DNA from: Pseudohalioglobus lutimaris
GTDB lineage: Bacteria; Pseudomonadota; Gammaproteobacteria; Pseudomonadales; Halieaceae
Length of the DNA stretch: 64,000 nt
Direction: 5' to 3'
Assembly: GCF_002866825.1 (NCBI RefSeq)
Contig: NZ_PKUS01000002.1
Location: forward strand, 372,001-436,000
Part shown: positions 51,939-60,700 of the stretch, one piece after another
Numbering within the stretch: position 1 is the stretch's first letter
How the letters are laid out: every line of letters starts with the position of its first letter
The notes under the pieces: model-generated
What the model saw: the letters and a program-made list of their open reading frames with translations, nothing else
Database searches by the model: none
What the model was told of the DNA's origin: nothing
Translations under genes and position numbers: made by a program

Positions 51939-51962
51939 AAAAACTCTCCCTCAGGGGGAGTT
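51939..51962 (-). terminator. Hairpin plus U5 ending at the fxsA start codon (terminator or attenuator)
   Basis: On the minus strand AACTCCCCC (51962-51954) pairs with GGGAGAGTT (51950-51942, one G-U pair) around a three-base loop, followed by five U residues and at once by the fxsA ATG. It lies 28 bases after the DUF481 stop, so it looks like that gene's intrinsic terminator. The 3' arm also contains the fxsA ribosome binding site. Confidence 0.7.
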
Positions 51963-51990
51963 ATGGGGCTGCGCGGTGAAAAAACAAGCG

Positions 51991-53037
51991 CTACCAGTCA
52001 TAGTTCACCCCGACAGACCACTTCCGGTCCACCTTATCGATAGCGGTCTCCGCAGGCAGGTTGTCGTAGTTGTATTCCAACTGGATAATCGAGCTGAGTG
52101 AGCCATTGATAGGATACTTCAGACCAGTGATGGTGTTGACCTCGAAGTCATCTCCCTGCTCGAACGACTGCAGGATGGCGTGGCGATGGAAAACCTCTGC
52201 GCCCTGCCCGTCTACACGCCAGGCAAACTCCAGATTCCACAGAAATGCCGGCCGCTCCCGCACAACCCCGTTGGTGAAGCGCTCTTTTACGTAGTTAAGC
52301 GACCCCTTGCCCAGCAAATCAAAATAGGCTGTCTCCAGGAACTGGTAACCCAGACCGCCACCCACGGAAGCCCGCTGGTCGAGATCACGAAACCTGTCTT
52401 CGTCGTAAAACGCGTTGCCTGTGGCAAACCATTGCTCAGTCAGGAACTGGTCATACTGGTAGGTACCCAGCCAGGACTCGCGTGTTTTGTCGCCATTGGA
52501 GCTTTCGTCCTGGTAGCGCATGCTGATCGTGTGGCGCGATTCGAGATAGCGCAACTCCGTACGGGCGTTAACGTCGTAACGGGTAACGTCGGTATTACCG
52601 GCTGCGTCCTCCAGGGCAAGGATCACGCTGCCTTTCTTTTTCAGCCAGGGCTGTGGTTCAGTGATGGTTTCACCTGCAGCGATGACCAGTTGCCAGTTTG
52701 CCAGTTGCTGTATCCCCTCATCACAATGCAAATGCTGTTTGCCTCGCTGCAGAAACATCCAGCAGTTGTTCATTTCCGCGCCCGTGATCTCCATATCGAA
52801 ATGGTCGCCACTTTCTATATAGCGGACGTGATGAAGGTCGATGAACAGGTCCCCGAGGATTGCCGAGTTCCACTGCACCTGACCGTCAGCTATGCCCAAC
52901 ATTGCGCCAGTGATAGACTCCCCGTCATTAAAGTGCAGGCGATCGGCAGATGCTGGAGCCGCGATTATCAGCATGAGCAGACAGAAAGGCGCAACCCAAT
53001 CCGGTTTGCGTGAGCAGATGATTGGTAGTCTCAACAT
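51991..53037 (-). CDS. DUF481 (YdiY-like) outer-membrane protein
   Basis: The 348-residue protein has a signal peptide (hydrophobic 15-28, ending PASA before DRLHFNDG), an N-terminal globular part (about 32-120) and a C-terminal DUF481 beta-barrel-like region with alternating aromatic strands. It ends in Trp, typical of outer-membrane barrels. E. coli YdiY is acid-induced; another relative is called salt-induced. The function is unknown. It is divergent from the alkyltransferase-like gene, with only 17 bases between them. Confidence 0.88.
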   Translation of the reverse strand: MLRLPIICSRKPDWVAPFCLLMLIIAAPASADRLHFNDGESITGAMLGIADGQVQWNSAILGDLFIDLHHVRYIESGDHFDMEITGAEMNNCWMFLQRGKQHLHCDEGIQQLANWQLVIAAGETITEPQPWLKKKGSVILALEDAAGNTDVTRYDVNARTELRYLESRHTISMRYQDESSNGDKTRESWLGTYQYDQFLTEQWFATGNAFYDEDRFRDLDQRASVGGGLGYQFLETAYFDLLGKGSLNYVKERFTNGVVRERPAFLWNLEFAWRVDGQGAEVFHRHAILQSFEQGDDFEVNTITGLKYPINGSLSSIIQLEYNYDNLPAETAIDKVDRKWSVGVNYDW

Positions 53038-53054
53038 GAACGTCCTGTAACTCG

Positions 53055-53390
53055 ATGTGTATGACTTACCCGGAACCCGACATCAATCAGCGCATCTGGC
53101 AGATTGTGGCCTTGATTCCGCGCGGTAAAGTCGCCACTTATGGCGACGTTGCCGCGCAGGCTGGCATGCCTGGCGCAGCAAGGCGCGTCGGCCGCGCGCT
53201 GAAACACCTGCCCCGGGATACGCGTATACCCTGGCACAGGGTGGTCAACGCGCAAGGCCGTATTTCGCTGGCAGAAGGCTCTGCCGGGCAGTATACCCAA
53301 AGGGAGCGGTTGGAGGCAGAGGGCATTGCATTCCAGCCCAACGGCAGGATTAATTTGCGTGAGTTCAGGGCTTTTTCCGCAGCGGGCTAG
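53055..53390 (+). CDS. Alkyltransferase-like protein (ATL)
   Basis: The 111-residue protein is the DNA-binding part of an O6-alkylguanine alkyltransferase. It keeps the recognition helix (ARRVGRALK) and the active-site surroundings. The active-site PCHR is PWHR, with Trp60 replacing the acceptor cysteine, the hallmark of ATL proteins. ATLs bind O6-alkylguanine without repairing it and hand the lesion to nucleotide excision repair. The start is ATG 53055 or 53061. Its stop overlaps the stop of the convergent sulfotransferase gene. Confidence 0.93.
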   Translation: MCMTYPEPDINQRIWQIVALIPRGKVATYGDVAAQAGMPGAARRVGRALKHLPRDTRIPWHRVVNAQGRISLAEGSAGQYTQRERLEAEGIAFQPNGRINLREFRAFSAAG

Positions 53391-54496
53391 GCTTCGGGCG
53401 GGTCGCCTTCGCTCTCCTCCAGCAACGCATTCAGCCGCCTGTTCTCAGCGGCCAACTCATCACTGCGCTCAGCAAAAGACTCCACAAGGTGGGCCAGCTC
53501 GTTCACCAGTTCCACATAATAGTCGGTGCCAATTGCGCAGGGCTCGGGCAACAGCGTTTCTTCCTCTGACGCCTCTACCGCGGCAAACCCGCTTTCCTCA
53601 CCGAGAAACTGATTCAGAAAATCAATCCTGCGGTTAAAGCGCCGCGCTTCTTCTTCGTCGAATTTGATCTGCAGCTTAAGCGGCTGGTCACCGGCGGCAC
53701 GCATAGCCTGATAAAAAAGGTGCAGGCGCCGCGCCAGTCCTCGCTGGGGGTTAAAAGCCCCGTCCTGGTACTGTGGATAACGCTGATTGAGTGCCAGAAG
53801 AAATGCCGTGCCATCGGCTCCCAGCGACTGATTGCTCTCCACTTCCTCTATGGCCGCCTCGCCGAACCCTTCGACACCGAGCGCAAAGAAGAAGTCATCG
53901 ACCAGGCTGCCGTTGTGAAAGGCTGCCGGCTCAAACTTTCTCACCAGCAGATTTTCAGCCCCCAGGCAATCACTCCATCTCTGCAGGAAGCGGTAGCCCA
54001 TTCGCCGCTTGGTGCGCTGCAATAATGCCTGCGCATCCATGGGCTCCTGAAGCTCTTTGACGTCCTGCTCCCACTGGCTCTTCAGCGACTTGAGGGGATC
54101 GCGAACATAAGCGATAGCCTGGACCTTGGTGAAATAAGGGGCTACAAATGCCTGCAGGGATTGAATCTCGGTGAGGGAGAGGCGAGTCAGGTTTTCCGCG
54201 GAGATGATGCAGGTTCCCTGCGCCATTGAGGAAAACAAATCAATCCACTGCTGGCGCAGCCGCTGCAACTGCTTACTCCACTCCTCGTCAGTAATGGGCG
54301 ACTGCTGCTTGTAGAAGAAGCTCTTCCTGGGCTCCTCCAGAAAAAGCACGGTAAAGTCAAAAGAGTGGTTGAACGGCTTCCACGGCGCGCAGAGAATACC
54401 TCGCTCTCGCAGCACCGCACTCGCTTGACCCAGGCTATTCTGGATGGTGCTGGTGCCCGTCTTCGCCATACCGATATGCAGCACAAGCGTCTTCAT
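53387..54496 (-). CDS. Sulfotransferase-family protein (single domain)
   Basis: The ATG at 54496, six bases after AGGAGGG and overlapping the transporter stop (ATGA), gives 369 residues; a 128-residue extension lies inside the transporter gene and is rejected. The 5'-phosphosulfate loop of PAPS-dependent enzymes is at residues 7-20 (HIGMAKTGTSTIQ). The 3'-phosphate motif is YVRDPLKSLKS (about 130-140). The C-terminus (335-365) is charged and helical. The acceptor is unknown. It is the last gene of the sulfation locus. Confidence 0.85.
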   Translation of the reverse strand: MKTLVLHIGMAKTGTSTIQNSLGQASAVLRERGILCAPWKPFNHSFDFTVLFLEEPRKSFFYKQQSPITDEEWSKQLQRLRQQWIDLFSSMAQGTCIISAENLTRLSLTEIQSLQAFVAPYFTKVQAIAYVRDPLKSLKSQWEQDVKELQEPMDAQALLQRTKRRMGYRFLQRWSDCLGAENLLVRKFEPAAFHNGSLVDDFFFALGVEGFGEAAIEEVESNQSLGADGTAFLLALNQRYPQYQDGAFNPQRGLARRLHLFYQAMRAAGDQPLKLQIKFDEEEARRFNRRIDFLNQFLGEESGFAAVEASEEETLLPEPCAIGTDYYVELVNELAHLVESFAERSDELAAENRRLNALLEESEGDPPEA

Positions 54497-55767
54497 CTGA
54501 TACCCTCCTGCGCACTGGTGTTGCCAGCCGGGGCCTTGTTCCACGGGGCCACCCAGAACAACAGCAACATGCCTGGCAGAGCCAACACAGCGCAAAGCAG
54601 GAAAAACGGTGTCCAGCCAAGCTGCTCCACAATGACGCCCGTACTGGCATTGGCAAAGGTTCGAGGAAGCGCCGCCAGCGCAGTGAACAGGGCAAACTGG
54701 GTGGCTGCATAGGCTCGGCTGGTTTCGCGGGCGATAAATGCCGTGAATGCGGCAGTACCCATACCCACGCCTAAATACTCGAAGGATATCACCGCGGCGA
54801 GCAGCCAGAGTGACTGCCCCACCGAAGCAAGGACGGCAAAACCCAGTATGCTTACCACCTGAACCACGCCAAACAACCACAGTGAGCGATTAATACCAAA
54901 CCGGATCATCAACCCACCGCCAAGGAGTCCACCGATAATCGCCGGCCAGAGCGCCGCGTGCTTGGCCACCAGACCGATCTGCGTCTTACTGAAGCCCAGG
55001 TCAAGATAGAAGGGCGTCGCCAGCGCCGTGGCCATGTTGTCGCCAATCTTGTAAAGGAACATGAAGCCAAGTACCAACAACAGCCCCTGCCAACCTCTGC
55101 GTCCCAGGTATTCACGAAAGGGGGCGATAACCGCCTCACGGAGACCGCTGGTCTCCGGCACCTCAGACCGAGGTTCACTGACCGCCAGCGTCATCAACAT
55201 GCCGACCAACATGAAGCCACCGGTGATCCAGAATACGCTGCTCCAGGGCATCATATCCGCCAGAATCAAGGAAAGAGAGCCCGGCACCAGGGAGGAAATC
55301 CTGTAAGCCTGTATATGAACAGCATTGCCCAGACCCAGTTCCTCATCGGGCAGAATCTCGCGTCTATAGGCATCCAGGGCTACATCCTGACTGGCACTGA
55401 AAAACGCCACAGCAAAAGCCAGCCAGGCGATGGTGGCGACGTCCTTCTCCGGCTGAAGCGCTCCGAGCATGCCGATTGAAACCAGCAACGCCAACTGGAA
55501 GATAAACATCCAGCCGCGCCGGCGACCCAGCAGTGGCGGCACCCAGCGATCCATGAAGGGTGCCCAGAGAAACTTCCAGGTAAAGGGGATACCCACCAAA
55601 GCGAACAGGCCAATCTCAGCCAGCGACACACCACCCTCGTGAAGCCAGGCAGGAACCAGCTGAATCAGAACGTAGAGGGGCATGCCGGAGGCGAAACCGG
55701 TAAACACGCAAATCAGAATGCGCCGGTTAAATACCGACTGCTGCCAGGTCGCGGTGGAATCGCTCAT
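54493..55767 (-). CDS. AmpG-like major facilitator transporter
   Basis: The 424-residue protein has about twelve transmembrane helices. The start (FTGFASGMPLYVLIQLVPAWL) and KFLWAPFMDRWVPPLLGRRRGW match the AmpG muropeptide permease group, which imports GlcNAc-anhydroMurNAc peptides for recycling. It lies between two sulfotransferase genes and is coupled to the downstream one, so a different amphiphilic or sugar substrate is possible. AmpG is the best family label; the substrate is inferred. Confidence 0.85.
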   Translation of the reverse strand: MSDSTATWQQSVFNRRILICVFTGFASGMPLYVLIQLVPAWLHEGGVSLAEIGLFALVGIPFTWKFLWAPFMDRWVPPLLGRRRGWMFIFQLALLVSIGMLGALQPEKDVATIAWLAFAVAFFSASQDVALDAYRREILPDEELGLGNAVHIQAYRISSLVPGSLSLILADMMPWSSVFWITGGFMLVGMLMTLAVSEPRSEVPETSGLREAVIAPFREYLGRRGWQGLLLVLGFMFLYKIGDNMATALATPFYLDLGFSKTQIGLVAKHAALWPAIIGGLLGGGLMIRFGINRSLWLFGVVQVVSILGFAVLASVGQSLWLLAAVISFEYLGVGMGTAAFTAFIARETSRAYAATQFALFTALAALPRTFANASTGVIVEQLGWTPFFLLCAVLALPGMLLLFWVAPWNKAPAGNTSAQEGIR

Positions 55768-55792
55768 GGGTCAAACCGGGTCGCGATAGCCA

Positions 55793-57745
55793 TCACTCCA
55801 CATCGAAACCCATCTGCTGGACGAAGTCTATATCCTGCGGGTCGAACACTGAAAGGTCCTGCTGCCTGAACCGGCCGGTGGTATTGGGCGGCGCTACCTG
55901 ACTGGCCAGCTCGGCCAATCGCCGCTTGCTGACCTGGATACCTGCGAATTCACGCAGCGCCTCCAGCTCTCCCTCCGGGTCCACACAGAGCCTGTCGAAA
56001 CTCAGGAAGTGCAGTCGGTGCCCCATACGCTGGCGAAAACCCTGCATCCGTTTGTGCGCAGCCACCCAATAGCGCAAAGCGTTCACCGGCGTGGGGGAAA
56101 TATCGCCCTCCAGCAGCAGGTCACCCCAGAAGTACTTCAATTGATTCTGGTTTTCACTGAATGCCATATCCAGGCCGTTGCGCACGACATAAACAAACTT
56201 CATCTCCGGAAAAGAGCGATCCAGCATCGGCAGCAGAATGTGACTGTTGGGCTGTTTCCACCCCCAGTGCTCGTCGCGGGCTGCGCCGCCGGGGACCGAC
56301 AACAGAGACTCATGTGCCCTCGCCAGCAGATCCGGTGGCAGCACCGGACTGCGGTCATGATCGCAGGCCTCCTCAAGCAGCGGCTTTAACTCAGGCGGGA
56401 CTTCCAGCCCCTGACGCATGGCGTTGGTGAACAGCCACGCCAACTTGTCCATCTCCTCGTCAGAGCGCAGTAAAATAGTGCGCCGCACATACAACAAACT
56501 GAACCAGAGGTTGTCCAGCGACTCATTGAGTTCCCCACCGAAGGTCACCCCCATGTCGCCTAGTAAACTGACCACCAGGCGCGTCCCACTGCCACCCAGT
56601 CCGCCAATGACTATCGGCGCGGCGTCTTCCGGGGATACGCGATAGACTGGGTTCGCGGCCTGATGACCGAGAACGCTGTGCGCCAGAAACCGCGCTGATT
56701 GACGCTTCTGGAAAGCCATCGCATCCCTGTAGGCCTCAATCTGATGACCAAGCTGCCTGATCAATTCAGGATCTTCACGGTTCAGATAGGCGGTAATCGA
56801 TGCCGCTGTTTTCACGGATAGGTCGTTGCCCTGCCAGGCGTCATCTGCCGAGGGTTCGGGCTCAACAAACAGCGCACCGTCTCCGCGGCCAAGAAACAGC
56901 CTGGCGACCAGCTCATTGCCCTTGCGGCAGCTTTCTATCACCTCCAGTCTCTGCTCCGGGGAGAGCACCGCCTGGTTGGAAAACACACTGGTGGAGGAGG
57001 CGTCGACTTCGGCGGAGTATTGCATCAGCAGGTCGTTGAACCGGCCATTCTGTTCAGCGTCTTCAATCAGGCAGTTGACCATGCGCTTATACTCACCCGC
57101 CGCCAGCGAAAGTCGCGGATTAGAGTTACCCTGGTGGAGGTCGAACTGCTCACCCAGTTCCGCACCAAAAACGTGGTACATAAAGTCCCGGCGTATGTCT
57201 TCGCCATGAAACTGCTGCCGCTCATAAGGACGCACGATGACCTTGCCCGGTTCCAGCGAATCCGCCCACGGTGCGAGGATGCGTGGATAGTCAAAGCGCT
57301 CCATCTGCTTGCGAAAGATGAGATCAATGCGCCGTCGCTGCGGACCGGCTTTTATCTGCTGGTTATAGCTGGCCATGATGATGTTGTCCTGGCGCCGCAC
57401 GTAGCAGACCACATGCAGGTCAAACCAGGCCGACACCTGGGCGCAGAACTTTCTGGCCCGGGCTTCATCAGCCCATGCCATCAGCTCAGACGACAGCAGC
57501 ACATTGCCCACGCTCTCCTCCGCCAGCACTGGCGCCCACTCATCTACTGTCTCGAACTGCCACTGGTCTTCAAGGAAGCGCGGGATATGCGGGGACAACA
57601 GGTGGTGCGCGTTAGACATCGTGCCGCGCTCGGGATAACTGATGCCCATCTCGCCCAACGCCTGACGGTTGTGCGCGAAGAAATCCTGCAACGCAGTGGT
57701 ACCCGTTTTACCCATACCTATGTGCAGATAAAGCTTCTTCTTCAT
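55793..57745 (-). CDS. Protein with two tandem sulfotransferase domains
   Basis: The 650-residue protein contains two complete sulfotransferase-like domains. Domain 1 (about 1-240) has the phosphosulfate loop HIGMGKTGTTALQ at 8-20 and a 3'-phosphate motif VRRQDNIIMASY (Arg117/118, Ser126). Domain 2 (about 375-640) has IGGLGGSGTRLVVSLL at 380-395 and VVRNGLDMAFS with Arg522 and Ser530. A helical linker (about 265-365) joins them. The domains are not close copies: the first resembles the single-domain neighbour at 53387 and the second is of another subtype. No signal peptide is seen, so it should be cytoplasmic. The acceptor is unknown. Confidence 0.85.
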   Translation of the reverse strand: MKKKLYLHIGMGKTGTTALQDFFAHNRQALGEMGISYPERGTMSNAHHLLSPHIPRFLEDQWQFETVDEWAPVLAEESVGNVLLSSELMAWADEARARKFCAQVSAWFDLHVVCYVRRQDNIIMASYNQQIKAGPQRRRIDLIFRKQMERFDYPRILAPWADSLEPGKVIVRPYERQQFHGEDIRRDFMYHVFGAELGEQFDLHQGNSNPRLSLAAGEYKRMVNCLIEDAEQNGRFNDLLMQYSAEVDASSTSVFSNQAVLSPEQRLEVIESCRKGNELVARLFLGRGDGALFVEPEPSADDAWQGNDLSVKTAASITAYLNREDPELIRQLGHQIEAYRDAMAFQKRQSARFLAHSVLGHQAANPVYRVSPEDAAPIVIGGLGGSGTRLVVSLLGDMGVTFGGELNESLDNLWFSLLYVRRTILLRSDEEMDKLAWLFTNAMRQGLEVPPELKPLLEEACDHDRSPVLPPDLLARAHESLLSVPGGAARDEHWGWKQPNSHILLPMLDRSFPEMKFVYVVRNGLDMAFSENQNQLKYFWGDLLLEGDISPTPVNALRYWVAAHKRMQGFRQRMGHRLHFLSFDRLCVDPEGELEALREFAGIQVSKRRLAELASQVAPPNTTGRFRQQDLSVFDPQDIDFVQQMGFDVE

Positions 57746-57779
57746 TCCGTCTCTAATTCCTGACTGTGCGAATCCGCTG

Positions 57780-60700
57780 CTATGGGGCTTTCACGCCCAG
57801 AGCAGCCCGGTAAGCCTTATCGTGTTTGCCGGCCAGTATGGCCGGGTCAAACTTCTCGGCTGCCGCGGGCACGGCGCGTTGCATGCAGCGGTAGGTTTCC
57901 TCGTTACCCGCAACACTGGCAAGCAAGGCCGCCAGCGCCGGCACATCGATATTATCATCTTCCAGTGGGAACACTGCGCCCGCAAAGCCATTATCACCCT
58001 GCAGCATGCGTGAAATCTCTCCAAGATCACTGGCCAGGAATGGCACGCCGCTTTGCAGGCATTCGATAATCACCAGCGGAAAGCTCTCACCCCGGAACTT
58101 TGACGGCAGAAAACCCATGTCCGCAGCAGCAAAGTAACCTCTCACGTTGCGCTGGAAGCCTTCCAGGTGCACAAAAGCAGGGAGTGCCGTATCGCGCAGC
58201 CGGTCGTATTCCGGACCATCTCCTACCAGTAGCAGATGGATGTCCGCGCCACCGAGGATCCGCGCATTTTTCACTGCCTCGATAGCCTCGACCCACCCCT
58301 TCTCTGCCATCGCGCGGCTCACCAGGGTCAGCACGAAAGCCTTCTCGGGAATACCCAGGGCCTCTCTTGAGACCGGCTCAAAGTCCTCCAGTTCCAACGC
58401 GTTATCGATGCACTGAAGGCGGGCGTGCTCAAGCAGGCCATGACTGCGAATGGCCTCAAGGTTCTTCTCTGCGACATAGATCAACACCGCACTGCGCTGA
58501 ACCAACCGGGGCAAAATGGGACGCAAGTCATATTCATTAATCGTCTCATACATCCCGTGCAGGGTAACCACAGTACTGACACTCGTGTCTTCGGGAAGGA
58601 TGTCGAGCACAGTGCTGTCCATCCAGGCATGGTGAGAGTGGATGATGTCGATGTCGAAGTCATCGACAATACGTTCCAGCTGGGTAAAGTCCGAGACGAT
58701 CGGGATATCGCGGCGCAGCCTGTTGCGCACACCTTCCTGCCGTGGCTCGCGGTCGCAGTCCAGGTAGGTCACATTATAGCCGTGGGCCTTCATAATATTG
58801 GCCAGGCTGACCGGGAACGTTTCTCCGCCTCCGGCGCAGAATGCATAGGAGGCCATCAGTAAATTAGGCGTCCTGGCCTGACGGGCTTCGGCAATTCGCC
58901 TGACGCTGAAACAGCTCTCCAGCGCCTCGTCGCTATATTCCCCGCGCGTCTCCCGCCAATGAATCGCCAGGTTATCGCGCAAGGTATCGAACACCCCGGA
59001 TGGCACATCATAGAAGCGCTGAACCGTCTGCGCCACGACTTCGTGCTCCCGATAAAATGCATCCTGGGAGTATGAGCCAACCGACGTATTCTCACCGTGG
59101 ATGCGGTAGTAATTGCACGCCTCGGGAGAATAGGCGAGCATCCCGCCACGCAACAAGTGCAGGTAAAGAACCCAGTCCCCGCAGGTGCGCATTTCCCGCC
59201 ATTGCGGGTCTTGCAGAATTTCCAGCTGGCGCGGCGTCCTGAACAGCGCCGAACTTACATTGGGGATGATGTTCTTCACGGCGAAAGCATCGCGCACAAT
59301 CGCTGAGCCCGTCTCGATAATGCTGCGGTTCCAGCGCTGGGGGTCGATATCGTGCAGGTACTCGTTGATCGACCAGATCTGCTTTTCGCCGTTGCCGTCC
59401 ATGAATACGGTTCTGGAGTAGGCGAGCATAATCGCCTCATTCTCGAAATACGGAACCAGTGTTTCGAGGAAGTTCTCGGTGCACCAATCATCACTTTCGG
59501 CTATCCAGACAATGTCACCGCGGGCCAGGTTGAGACCTTTTTCCCATTGATGGAATACGCCGCCGGAGTTTTCCTCGTTGATGACCAGCGTCGACTTTTG
59601 CGGATAGCGCTGGTGAAACTCGCGCAGTACGCTCGCGCTATCATCGGTAGAGGCATCATCGAGGAGAATGACCTCAAAGTTGCTGTATGTCTGGGAGAAT
59701 ATGGACTCCAGCCGCAGCGTCAAATAAGCCTGATGGTTGTAGTTGGGCACGATCACACTGATCAGCGGTGCAAAATCAGCACTCGCCTCGCGCTGCTGAT
59801 ACAGCATCGGCGTCAGCAAACCGGCATCTGCGGGCAGGTGCATGTCCCGGGGTACTGTGCCAAGCAGGCGATTGAACCCGCGGAAAAACGGCCTGACCAC
59901 GCGGCGCAGGGTCCAGGCAACACGCGGTTGCCGCAAACTCATGCGATGATATATGAGAATAGATTTCAGCCGGAACTGTACCCAGCGCCCCGCGGACCAG
60001 GATTTGAAACGCTGTACCCGAAACACCAGGCTGCGCAGCGGTGCAGTAAGCTTCCAGGAAGTTGACTGTTCCATAGCCGTCAGCTGGGCGGAGATATCAC
60101 CAAGCTGCTCTTGCAAATACGCTTTCTCGTCGCTCAATTGCAGATTGCTAGCTTCCAGTTGGCCAGCACGCTCGATCGCCTCCCCGAGCTGGACCTGATG
60201 CTCTGCGCTGATCTTGTCAATCTCACGGCCCTGCTCGTCCAACTGGGATTGCAGGTCCCGGTTACCCGACTGCAGGCGGATGGCTTCCTCGCGCAAGGGC
60301 TGTAACACCGACTGATGCTCATCGCGCATCCGGCCGATGTTGTCATCCCTCTCCTCAAGCTGCCGCCCAAGATCGTCGATCACATCCCGGGAATGAACAA
60401 GCGCCAACCGGTCGTTGCGGCAGCTGTTGCTCAGCCGCGATAGCGCGGGCGTGGCAATTTCCGCCATGCGCTCCCGCGTATCCTGACGATGATAAACAGC
60501 CAATGCCGGCTCGACGGCCTGCCCAGTCGTGTTCTCCAGCAGACGTTCCAATAGTTCCTCGAACTCCAGCACCTGCGGAAACCCTGCTTTCAATTCAGCC
60601 CTGGCCTGCGCATCTTCAGCGGATCGATAGAGGCCGGGATCGACAAAATTACTGCAGAAGTCTTCAATAAGCGCGTTGTCGACAGGAACCTTGAGATATG

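Noticed and set aside
54497-54880. N-terminal extension of the single-domain sulfotransferase
   Set aside because: Lies inside the AmpG-like gene; the ATG at 54496 has a strong ribosome binding site and begins at the conserved phosphosulfate loop.
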